Assembly: GCA_051880395.1 (NCBI GenBank)
Contig: JBJENW010000353.1
Coordinates: 1 to 36,506 of the forward strand
Length of the DNA: 36,506 nucleotides
Direction of reading: 5' to 3'
From: JBJENW01 sp051880395
Lineage (GTDB): Bacteria > Bacillota > Clostridia > Lachnospirales > Lachnospiraceae
Shown: in pieces, positions 10,401 through 17,549 of the stretch
Layout: every line of letters starts with the position of its first letter
How positions within the stretch are numbered: the first letter of the stretch is position 1
The notes under the pieces: model-generated
Database searches by the model: none
What the model was told of the DNA's origin: nothing
Seen by the model: the letters and a program-made list of their open reading frames with translations, nothing else
Program-made: the position numbers and the translations under genes

Positions 10401-11872
10401 TGCCAGATTGCTTCATCTCCATTAAACGCAAAAACTTTATTCCAGATTTCATAATTACCGGTCTTCAACCATTTGATCTGCATCGCGCTGTAATCGGATA
10501 CATGAAAGGTTTCCTGCCCCCATTCTCCCGCGATCAGTTCCGTCTCGCTTTTTTGAAACTGTCCTGTATTTCCGGAAGTGCTTAATGTGGTACTCACCTT
10601 CGTGATCCGGTCTTTAAATGTTTCATAAAACACACGCGGTGCGTACTGCAGCAGACAGTAATACAATTTATTTGTATTCAGCCCATATGACATACTCGTC
10701 TCATCCAAAACAATTCCACACGGATTCATTCCCGCCATACGTTTGAAGATCTCCGTGACCGTATCCCAATCCATGTCATTTTCCTCAAATTTAGTCGCCA
10801 CCTTCTGTCCATTCATCATGAGACCTCCATCTGTTTGTGTCACTATCTGCGTCGGATCATCCTGATGCCCCAGATTCCACAAGCTTACGAGCGATGAGCC
10901 GCTGTGATCTCCATGAATGTAGATCAAATCTGCCTCGTTTATGATCTTTTTCATTTTTTCCGGATTATTCTGAAGCATATCCGGCTGTACCGTGATCACG
11001 CGCGATGTCCACTCTTCTGATTGCTTCTGATAAACCTGTGGAATCATGCGGTCATTATTCTTCACCGACACTTCTGTGATTTTATAACAGATTTCTTCTT
11101 CCCGGAATGTCCAGACCTGTTCTTGTGTATAATCGGTCTCATGCGGTGTATCACTTTCCTCCTGGGTCCATATATAGTCCCCACCATCCTGATACTCAAA
11201 TGTACAAGTTTTTCCTTCGATTTCTTCCGTTGTCGGAATTTCCTGCATCACCTGCCCATCTACCTTCAGAACAAATTTGCCACTGCCGTGCTCGACTTTT
11301 GTATAATAGCCATCCTGACGTAATTTTTCTTTTTTCAATGTATAACAATTATAATTCGTATTATATTCATCCGGCTCTTCCGTATAATGTGCCGGCAAAT
11401 GTCCATAATCCACCTCTTGCAGATTTTTACGGTCAAAAAATATCCGGCTGTCCGTCGTATCCGGAATCTGATCTGCAAACACCCTTCGTTCCGGCTGTTT
11501 ATACATACTAAGAATCTGCTCATCTTGTGTCCGACCATTCATGAACTGCGATTCGATTTCCCCATATGTAGCGGTGTACTTCAGCGCCTTATTAAGATCC
11601 ACGGGTTCACATCCCGGAATCATATATCCGATCTCTCCCATATAAGTCGCAGGTACGATCTCCAATATTGTAAACGGATTTTCCTCTGACCCTAAATCAT
11701 CCGGATCCCTGGATGTTTTCTCCGTATACTGTGCAAGATCCGTAACAACCTGATTTCCCGCTGTCGCATATGTCTTTGTTTTTCCTTTCCAGAATACCGC
11801 TGCCGCCACCGCTGCCACTGCTGTGACCGCGACCACACACGAAACGATTCCAATCCATCTCTTTTTTCTCAT
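7469..11872 (-). CDS. Giant secreted DUF5057-like protein, copy B (pilus locus)
   Basis: 1,467 residues from the ATG at 11872, preceded by AGAGGTGAG; an in-frame GTG three codons upstream is possible. It is a paralogue of the next gene: same N-terminal membrane segment followed by FWKGKTKTYAT, same three strand modules (ILEIVP; ILEIEP with YDMIIFGP; VLQMN with YDMIVMGY and GKSIIVSHD), and the same late blocks TSTTHGQ and TYTGVGHQND. The DxDxDG loop of copy A appears here as DFNSNG. Copies differ most in the linkers and in the C-terminal roughly 150 residues, which end in both cases in YDLN. The gene starts 16 bases after the minor pilin stop, so it is transcribed with the pilin genes. A secreted, pilus-linked role is inferred from position and the signal sequence only. 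Confidence 0.8.
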   Translation of the reverse strand: MRKKRWIGIVSCVVAVTAVAAVAAAVFWKGKTKTYATAGNQVVTDLAQYTEKTSRDPDDLGSEENPFTILEIVPATYMGEIGYMIPGCEPVDLNKALKYTATYGEIESQFMNGRTQDEQILSMYKQPERRVFADQIPDTTDSRIFFDRKNLQEVDYGHLPAHYTEEPDEYNTNYNCYTLKKEKLRQDGYYTKVEHGSGKFVLKVDGQVMQEIPTTEEIEGKTCTFEYQDGGDYIWTQEESDTPHETDYTQEQVWTFREEEICYKITEVSVKNNDRMIPQVYQKQSEEWTSRVITVQPDMLQNNPEKMKKIINEADLIYIHGDHSGSSLVSLWNLGHQDDPTQIVTQTDGGLMMNGQKVATKFEENDMDWDTVTEIFKRMAGMNPCGIVLDETSMSYGLNTNKLYYCLLQYAPRVFYETFKDRITKVSTTLSTSGNTGQFQKSETELIAGEWGQETFHVSDYSAMQIKWLKTGNYEIWNKVFAFNGDEAIWQKFLNKVIPEYHNVQNGGQNTEAFDYFQEKNGGEANDRPEKISANEAIEYILRNKNTANRKRHLKILEIEPCSTFVYGNDKDYPEWRAYYRSLFTWLDGSGPDGILDTEDDGPINWEKDIEVRTMASYEFVGNLDDLNSEYDMIIFGPTRDASNGKNGVNDQSVKEYYYTSSGDAVAPNSNTTYTGNDITQKKLYELESFLEAGKPIVVDNLYFHFTNSKTVSVDTSKIQAGSNVARLFAYYSGQNLQNSFQDNLVSNGIYISTSRLEKALMEESCRLEFIANDNSTEEDLTNMTEADYNETFGRPQDYQYTDTTTTVNNVEVSNTIDGATIPYVDDNDRVLMYRFKIHGPEGTKYHVRLYGDFNSNGIYIGSMKEQVELAKNNATTSEENEQIASDFDDLICEANEVYTIERKLGKNYKGILPWKLEVNRVNADGTDNKHIRSSEIGYAAVKSTGGKIQIKVLQMNLCKTMDYEPEAGVRGTINFADKTSIAGRLFEQYTSTLPDHDIQLTFMKNVDWKNTYGDTEDETTNAQHLAAWEKYLAQYDMIVMGYQDVAMYTDSTIFHTALKNFLASGKSIIVSHDMIKDNQFNGERERSVYEGELRDICGQRKRNYDATTKSLIPVEGEDGDNATQLFRRNYIEGAGMHADRSDVNGQAPPAVDRSGEKAGLGNYITRYVGIANQSQLTEYPYAIPDVIATSTTHGQNFQLDLEQREKGDVSVWFNLTDSCSSRYYDQLSADGFDLADGVTPTNDNHYIYSSREADSANNFYIYNAGNVTYTGVGHQNDMTPDEVRLFINTMIAAYRTTPDDPTIDITNKDVIETGEDSYTMYINMDDQVVDAASLALPVNLKVRDTSIVPGKTYTMQIYEEGQDANTSSYATKHPLYIGEKIEDDGEWVLGDNGRQKVELDESTKNLTVEQNKNYYFEVPYQEVKDKGKVTVNVSLTSFYRDSSGNGHTTISETNITILPLDLYDLN

Positions 11873-11888
11873 AATTCTCACCTCTTAC

Positions 11889-12569
11889 TTACGGCGTACC
11901 GGAATCAAGCGTCACACTCTCCGCTTCCTTCAGAGGATTTCGCGATGTCACATCAAAGCTCGTCGTATAAGAACGCTTCGAATTCCCTTTCCCATTATGC
12001 ACTTCCATCGTCACCGTCAATAACTTTTTTGACTGAATTTTTACCGCAAAAGAATCTACCTCATCGACCAGCTTCTGTTCCCCCTGTCCGGCGATCGACT
12101 GCACTGTATACTCCTCTTTTTGAGGATCTGCTTTTGTACAATTGAATCTTTGAAATGTCATTTCCCCGGTTGTATCATTGTAAGAAATACAAGCTGCATG
12201 ATACTCTCCCGTCGGTTTCCAGTCTTCGATATTCATCGGACTTGACGGATGACTCGGTTCCCGTTCCTTCTCTCCGATCAACCACAATTTTTTTACAGCG
12301 TCTTTCGTCGGATCATTTTTTTCTAAATAAACTGCCCGATTCGTATTTAACATAAAATTGTCGATCTGATTTTGTACCACCTGTACTTTCGACTGCACTC
12401 CGACTTCGGAATGCGATTTTTTATATTGATTCAGACAAAAAGAAAGAAAGCTCACGATCGCCAAGCCCACAACGGAAAGGATCGCCATCGTCACAATGAG
12501 TTCCACCAGAGAAAATCCCCGGTCATATGTTTTTTCTTTTTTCTTCTGTTTCCAGTGAATCTGTCGCAT
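11889..12569 (-). CDS. Minor prepilin, PilW/GspJ-like
   Basis: 226 residues with a class III prepilin leader: a basic 18-residue leader ending DRG, cleavage expected at Gly18-Phe19, then FSLVELIVT with Glu23 at mature position +5 and a hydrophobic helix to about residue 41. After the helix comes a region with QVVQNQIDNFML resembling the long pilin alpha-1 helix, then a beta-rich globular part. Length and position among other minor pilins suggest a PilW/GspJ role in the priming complex that starts pilus assembly. The ATG at 12569 has GGAGGTGG eight bases upstream. Pilin leader certain; subtype inferred. Confidence 0.88.
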   Translation of the reverse strand: MRQIHWKQKKKEKTYDRGFSLVELIVTMAILSVVGLAIVSFLSFCLNQYKKSHSEVGVQSKVQVVQNQIDNFMLNTNRAVYLEKNDPTKDAVKKLWLIGEKEREPSHPSSPMNIEDWKPTGEYHAACISYNDTTGEMTFQRFNCTKADPQKEEYTVQSIAGQGEQKLVDEVDSFAVKIQSKKLLTVTMEVHNGKGNSKRSYTTSFDVTSRNPLKEAESVTLDSGTP

Positions 12570-12595
12570 CGGACACCACCTCCCTTTTTGCTCTT

Positions 12596-13126
12596 CTAAT
12601 TTTCATGATAGTCACATTTTCCGGTATCCGGATAAAATTCCAGTGTTTTTGTCCGGTTTTTTGACGCCGTCTGTACGATCAGTTTCGTACAATACGCGGT
12701 CGTATCAGAAACCTGTCCATTCTCATCCTGCACTTCTATCGTTCGAAATGCGCCGGTTCCTTTTTTGAATCGCACAATGAGTCCTTCCTTTTCTTTTTTT
12801 ATTTCCTTTTTACCGCCTGTATACTCATACGAAATAAGAATCCGTTTTGTACTTCCTAACTTTTTCTTCTCACCGCCGTCCCGCTCTAACCAGTAACTGT
12901 CCCCTTCCTGATAGACCTTCATATAGACGTCCTCGCCCTTACTCATCGTATCTACCTTCGTCTCGGAAACGGCCTGATAAAGAAGTTCTCCAGCCTGTTT
13001 GGCATAAAATCCGGTCAAGGAGGAAATGCCATAAACCGCCCCCACCGATAAAATCGCCATGATCGCGATCGTCACGATCAGTTCGATCAGGGAAAATCCT
13101 TTATCATTTTTTTGTAGCTGTTTCAT
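12596..13126 (-). CDS. Minor prepilin, GspH/FimT-like
   Basis: 176 residues from the ATG at 13126, which has AGGAGGAAAG immediately upstream; the open frame runs further upstream to 13330, but that part lies inside the preceding gene and has no ribosome site. Prepilin leader MKQLQKNDKG, cleavage at Gly10-Phe11, Glu15 at +5, helix to about residue 33. The mature part is short and beta-rich, and its last strand (TLEFYPDTGKC) resembles the C-terminal strand of GspH/FimT pseudopilins. It lies 16 bases after the large PilX-like gene and 26 bases before the PilW-like gene. Probable component of the initiating minor-pilin complex. Confidence 0.87.
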   Translation of the reverse strand: MKQLQKNDKGFSLIELIVTIAIMAILSVGAVYGISSLTGFYAKQAGELLYQAVSETKVDTMSKGEDVYMKVYQEGDSYWLERDGGEKKKLGSTKRILISYEYTGGKKEIKKEKEGLIVRFKKGTGAFRTIEVQDENGQVSDTTAYCTKLIVQTASKNRTKTLEFYPDTGKCDYHEN

Positions 13127-13142
13127 GGCTCTTTCCTCCTTT

Positions 13143-15641
13143 CTATTCTTTATCCTTGCTCCAGTTATCATATTCCACAAGATCGGATACGGATATCGCA
13201 CTTCCTGTTGCATCCTGGTTTCCGGTATACGCTGACGCATGTTTGACATATTCTGCCGGAGTTGCATCCTGCAGCCCTGTTCTATTTGAATCTGCATTTG
13301 CGAGCAATGCCTGCGCAACCGCTGCCGCATCCGGCTCTATTTTTACACCATTGTTGACTTTGACATTTCCCTTTGCAATGATCGTACCTTTAAAATTCAC
13401 ACCCGCATCGATCGTCACATTTCCGTTTGCGATCACCAGACACAACCGTGCATTCCCACCTGTAGAAACCGGCAGCTGCGTATTTGTGATCTCATAATCT
13501 CCGTTTTTCACGATTGCTGCGAGTTTTTTCTCACCGCTTGTCACAAATTGAATCTCATCCCCGGTAACGATCGTGTGTTTTACTCCGGTTGCCGCACTCT
13601 CTTTCATTTCGTAGATCAGATTATCATAAATATCATTCTGCTGCTCCTCTGCGCTCACAGCCGCATAGTTATACACCAGCTTATGATTCAGTGCAACAAA
13701 GTTATCCTCTTTTTCCGTAGAAAAATCGGCCCAGTGCTCCCAATTATTATTATCTTCCAAAAGCGTCGCCGTTGTAAAACGACCTGTGATATCCGGATTC
13801 TGTTCTGTAGTCGTACTATCTGTCGCATTCGGTGCCCGCCAGACAAGGTTTCCATTGAAGAAGAAATGATCCTGATCGGCCAGATTTACATCCTGCATCA
13901 GACTCGTCGGCAATACCAGCGCATTTGCATACAGATCCACATTTTCCTTTAGTTTCGCTGACTGTTCTACGCGATTCGTCGGATCAAAGTATGCTGCAAA
14001 ATACCGGTCTGCTGATTCCTGACTGTCAAACTTCAAGAACAGGTACGCCATCGATCCGATCTGACTGACCGGATACCACTCTACCTGATACCCTGTCACC
14101 CCGAGCTGGCGCAGCGTTTTTCCCATTCCTTCGATCACCGAATCATAGTTTACGATACTCGATGTCGTTGTATCCCCTTGTTCCGGAATCGTCTCGGAAT
14201 TTTTCCCTCCGATACTTGACAATTGTGTCGCAGGCATCGGATTCAATTTATTTGCAATGCACTCCCTCGGCACCAGATACGCCGTCTGATTTCGACGAAT
14301 GGAAATGGATTCACCCGTCTGTACATTATTGCTGTTTTGTTTTCCTGCATTTAATGCATCATTCTGTAAGGCTGTATTTTTACTCTTTGCATTGACATAC
14401 GCGGTACCGGAAAGCAACAGATCCTCCAATTTGCTTAAATCCAGACTCGCCTTGATTCCGTTTACCAGAATGGAACTGCTGTAATCCGCAGGATTTACTG
14501 CAATATCCTGCAGTTTTTCTGTTGTCGGCTTTCCTTTTTCATCTACCAGATCACTTCCATCCACATCCGTCTTATAAACTTTTTCGTTCGTCAAAGACTT
14601 CGCCCGCGTCAGATAATCCGGATTTCCAAATCCATACAGGCTTCCTTCCAGCGTAACAATATTCTCCAATTTCGGATTTGCCGTGTTGATCAACGTTAAG
14701 TCATTTTCCAAATACGTTGTGCCACCCATTGTATGAAACGTACTTCCGTCAACCATCACATCCTTTGCCCATAGATTTGATGCGATCTGTAGGTCTGCCT
14801 TACTGTTTAACTGCATGGTTCCTCCCGTGATCAGCATCGCATCTGTTTCTGCTTTTTTCAAAAACGAGACACCGGAGTTGTTAAAAATACAACCTCGCTT
14901 ACCAAGATAGGCACTTCCTGTCACAGACACGTTCGCCGCACCGCTATCGGTATTTTTTCCATTGATATCCATACCCGCCAGAAACTGATTATTCGCCACA
15001 ATCGAAAAAGAAAGCAGTGGCGGAACCAACTCCGTGATTTTAAAATCCAAATCCGGATAACGCAGCACAATATCCGTCTTGATCGTACTGGTATAATGGT
15101 CTTTTCCGTGATATGTCACCACAATGTTTTTCAGTGTAAAGAAATCATGTGCATTGGTCAGATAAATGGCATTCGTAACCCCCGGTGTCTTTGTTGTCAC
15201 TTCCGCTACATCCACTTTATCCGGAGTTGACGCATCATACGGCTTTGAGACATACCCCTGCAAAATCGAGAGTTTGTAACAGCTCGTACCGGTAGTATCC
15301 AAAAATTTTGTCTTTAATGCAGCCTCCAGGCGTTTTCCAAATAAATCTTTCCTCTCTTCTTCACTTCGCTTACTAAAATTCGTGATCACATCCCCATACG
15401 TCTGTGTCACCGCATCCGACAATTCCTTCTGCAGCCCCGCGCGCACTTCATCCACAGCCTGCTCCGCCGAATAAAACGCTTTTGCCGAATTCGTATTCGC
15501 CACTTTCATCCGAAAGTTCATCAAAGCGATCGTCATAATGACCATGACAAGGATCAAAACAATGGAAATCGTCACCAGTACCACCACCAGTGAAACACCT
15601 TTATTATTCTTCTTTCGTTCCTGTGATCGATACCAATTCAT
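13143..15641 (-). CDS. Large PilX/GspK-like pseudopilin with beta-solenoid-like ectodomain
   Basis: 832 residues. The N-terminus has a basic leader, a Gly15-Val16 cleavage-like site and a hydrophobic helix (17-42), but residue +5 is Val, not Glu. This is the known pattern of PilX/GspK subunits, which cap the filament because they cannot bond to a subunit above. It is far longer than usual for PilX (about 200) or GspK (about 330). Two stretches look like stacked short beta strands rich in G, N, T and V: about 215-335 (GSAYLGKRG, DLTLINTAN) and 729-770 (GNVTIDAGVNFKGTIIAKGN), similar to polymer-forming or bactofilin-type repeats. It overlaps the preceding gene by 38 bases and has GGAG nine bases upstream of its ATG. 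Candidate tip subunit. Confidence 0.82.
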   Translation of the reverse strand: MNWYRSQERKKNNKGVSLVVVLVTISIVLILVMVIMTIALMNFRMKVANTNSAKAFYSAEQAVDEVRAGLQKELSDAVTQTYGDVITNFSKRSEEERKDLFGKRLEAALKTKFLDTTGTSCYKLSILQGYVSKPYDASTPDKVDVAEVTTKTPGVTNAIYLTNAHDFFTLKNIVVTYHGKDHYTSTIKTDIVLRYPDLDFKITELVPPLLSFSIVANNQFLAGMDINGKNTDSGAANVSVTGSAYLGKRGCIFNNSGVSFLKKAETDAMLITGGTMQLNSKADLQIASNLWAKDVMVDGSTFHTMGGTTYLENDLTLINTANPKLENIVTLEGSLYGFGNPDYLTRAKSLTNEKVYKTDVDGSDLVDEKGKPTTEKLQDIAVNPADYSSSILVNGIKASLDLSKLEDLLLSGTAYVNAKSKNTALQNDALNAGKQNSNNVQTGESISIRRNQTAYLVPRECIANKLNPMPATQLSSIGGKNSETIPEQGDTTTSSIVNYDSVIEGMGKTLRQLGVTGYQVEWYPVSQIGSMAYLFLKFDSQESADRYFAAYFDPTNRVEQSAKLKENVDLYANALVLPTSLMQDVNLADQDHFFFNGNLVWRAPNATDSTTTEQNPDITGRFTTATLLEDNNNWEHWADFSTEKEDNFVALNHKLVYNYAAVSAEEQQNDIYDNLIYEMKESAATGVKHTIVTGDEIQFVTSGEKKLAAIVKNGDYEITNTQLPVSTGGNARLCLVIANGNVTIDAGVNFKGTIIAKGNVKVNNGVKIEPDAAAVAQALLANADSNRTGLQDATPAEYVKHASAYTGNQDATGSAISVSDLVEYDNWSKDKE

Positions 15642-16887
15642 TGCTGCTCTCTCCTTCTTTGAATACTTTGACCGTTAACGCATAAATGTGATCGCGCTTT
15701 TCCTTTGCAACCAGTCCCTGCATTTTTAACAGATCTTTGACATTCACTGTCTTTGTTCCGATACTGTTTCCCTCGTCATCTACCTGAGTAAGCTGCACAT
15801 TTCCCGATGTGTAATCGCGTGTGCCGTCGTTGTATACCAGTTTGATCTGATCGTCATCGAGATTCGACCGAATCTGTGTGACATAGGAGTTTTCCCGATA
15901 CTTCCGTCCCGGTTCGATCACGTCGAGTTCGATCTTATAATTTGTATTCTCTACATCCGTGTCCGGTTTTCCGGTATCTGTCATGGCACTCTTATTCTGC
16001 CGGATCAGATGCACATTGATCGGCTGCATACCTTCATTTTCAATGACGATCTTTTCTTTCGGATTTGGATCGTTTCTACTACTTGTACTATAAAGTGGCT
16101 CATAGAACAGATAAAAGTTTTTTAAAATATATTCCAGTTTTTCCGCTTCATAAATCTTTTGATTTGAAATCGGAGTGATCGTCTTTTTCTTTGTTTCTGT
16201 TCCGTCATGGTACTGATATGTATACGATATCGTAAGCCATGCCCGCATGATAAATCTGCTGCCACCTGCTTTCTTTTCTTCTTCCGGAACATACCAGTCA
16301 AATTTTAAACGAATTTCCCGTTCCATATTTTTCTTGATATAGTCTTTCGTCTGTTCTGCCGCCGGGACATTGGGTGAAAAATTCCAGTACACACCCGGAT
16401 AGGACTGGTCTGCAATCTGATCATCCATATTGGTCGGCTGCCTGTAAAATGCATTGAACCGTGAATCCAGATCAATATCTTCCATCAACTCCTGCGAATT
16501 ATATTTCTTACTATAAGACGGATCGGATGGATCATCGGAAGGAGCGGCCTGATATGCCACCGGATCTAACACGATCGTTGCATCATATTTTCTGGAATTT
16601 AACTGCTGCCCCGCACGCGAGATCACATAGCTTCCATCCGCCTGTTTGGTCCCTGCCACTTTTAATGTCGTTGCTGACATGGATTTCGCCCATTCCATCG
16701 TATTCTCCGCCACCGTCGTCGCCTCCAGCTTGAGCTTTGCTTTCCGGTTCGTCAGTGCCGAGGAGTAAAAAGCATGTAAAAGCGGAGCGACCACGATCAC
16801 AAGAATGCAGACTGCCACCAGCAACTCAATGAGTGTCATACCTCTGTTTTTTGCCTGAACCAGTTCTTCTTTTCGTTTCTTATTCAT
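15604..16887 (-). CDS. Minor prepilin, PilV/GspI-like, large
   Basis: 427 residues with a prepilin leader: cleavage at Gly16-Met17, then MTLIELLVAV with Glu21 at +5 and a helix to about residue 40, followed by NRKAKLKLEATTVAENTMEWAKS, typical of PilV/GspI, where the helix ends in an A-x-N-(T/L) segment. The body is much longer than ordinary PilV (about 150-200), so it carries an extra globular domain of unknown function. The ATG at 16887 has GGAG six bases upstream. Its 3' end overlaps the PilX-like gene by 38 bases in another frame, suggesting coupled translation of the two subunits, which contact each other in characterised systems. Confidence 0.86.
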   Translation of the reverse strand: MNKKRKEELVQAKNRGMTLIELLVAVCILVIVVAPLLHAFYSSALTNRKAKLKLEATTVAENTMEWAKSMSATTLKVAGTKQADGSYVISRAGQQLNSRKYDATIVLDPVAYQAAPSDDPSDPSYSKKYNSQELMEDIDLDSRFNAFYRQPTNMDDQIADQSYPGVYWNFSPNVPAAEQTKDYIKKNMEREIRLKFDWYVPEEEKKAGGSRFIMRAWLTISYTYQYHDGTETKKKTITPISNQKIYEAEKLEYILKNFYLFYEPLYSTSSRNDPNPKEKIVIENEGMQPINVHLIRQNKSAMTDTGKPDTDVENTNYKIELDVIEPGRKYRENSYVTQIRSNLDDDQIKLVYNDGTRDYTSGNVQLTQVDDEGNSIGTKTVNVKDLLKMQGLVAKEKRDHIYALTVKVFKEGESSNELVSITGTKEE

Positions 16888-16913
16888 GGGTCTCTCCGCC
16901 TTTCTTTCCCTTT

Positions 16914-17537
16914 CTATTTCGAATCAAACAAATTGTTCTTACCCTGACTTGTGCCGGATGTCTGCGGCTCTTTGTACTTCTTGCCGGTATTATCGAGATA
17001 ATACAGGTTCACATTCATCGTACCCGCCAAGTCGCCGTTTTCTTCGTTATAGGAAAGTGTCAGGTCTGTCACGGTACGTTTATTTTTATCCTTCTGAATC
17101 CGTCCAATGACTTTCTTGATATCCTCATACTTTCCGGTAAACGAATAGGTCACCGGCAGCATATATAAATTGTTTTCCTGTAAACTCTGTACTAAGACCG
17201 GATCCGACATACTGATAAGACTGATCGGAATCTGATTTTCCTCGTCCATCTTCTTTGCATAGGCAATGGCATCCTCTCTTCGGATTTCCGCCGGATAACG
17301 GGATAAAATGCCTTTGATCTCCTCTTCCATATCCTTCTGCTCTGCGAGATACACATCCATCTTTGCGTACATCTCATCCAAACCTGCTTTTTCCTGCTGC
17401 AGCTGCGCGATCTCGGTCTCAAGCGTCGCATTTTCCTCTTTCGTTGTCAAAAACACCTGCGTATAGCAGAGAAGCAGGACTACAATTCCCACGAAAACGA
17501 ATAATAATTTTTTATCTCTAACTGATAATCCTTTCAT
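16914..17537 (-). CDS. pilO: Type IV pilus scaffold protein, PilO-like
   Basis: 207 residues: short cytoplasmic N-terminus, one membrane helix (about 11-30), a coiled coil (about 33-75, TLETEIAQLQQEKAGLDEMY), then a compact ferredoxin-like domain of about 110 residues. This is the PilO layout, and the length matches the family. PilO pairs with PilN to form the membrane scaffold connecting PilM to the rest of the machine. The gene starts 12 bases after the PilM-PilN fusion gene, the conserved M-N-O order. A PilP lipoprotein and PilQ secretin are absent, as expected with a single membrane. Confidence 0.85.
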   Translation of the reverse strand: MKGLSVRDKKLLFVFVGIVVLLLCYTQVFLTTKEENATLETEIAQLQQEKAGLDEMYAKMDVYLAEQKDMEEEIKGILSRYPAEIRREDAIAYAKKMDEENQIPISLISMSDPVLVQSLQENNLYMLPVTYSFTGKYEDIKKVIGRIQKDKNKRTVTDLTLSYNEENGDLAGTMNVNLYYLDNTGKKYKEPQTSGTSQGKNNLFDSK

Positions 17538-17549
17538 GCGTCTTCCCTC

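Noticed and set aside
12596..13330. Longer start at 13330 for the GspH/FimT-like prepilin.
   Set aside because: The extra 68 codons overlap the preceding gene; the ATG at 13126 has a strong ribosome site and gives a proper prepilin leader.
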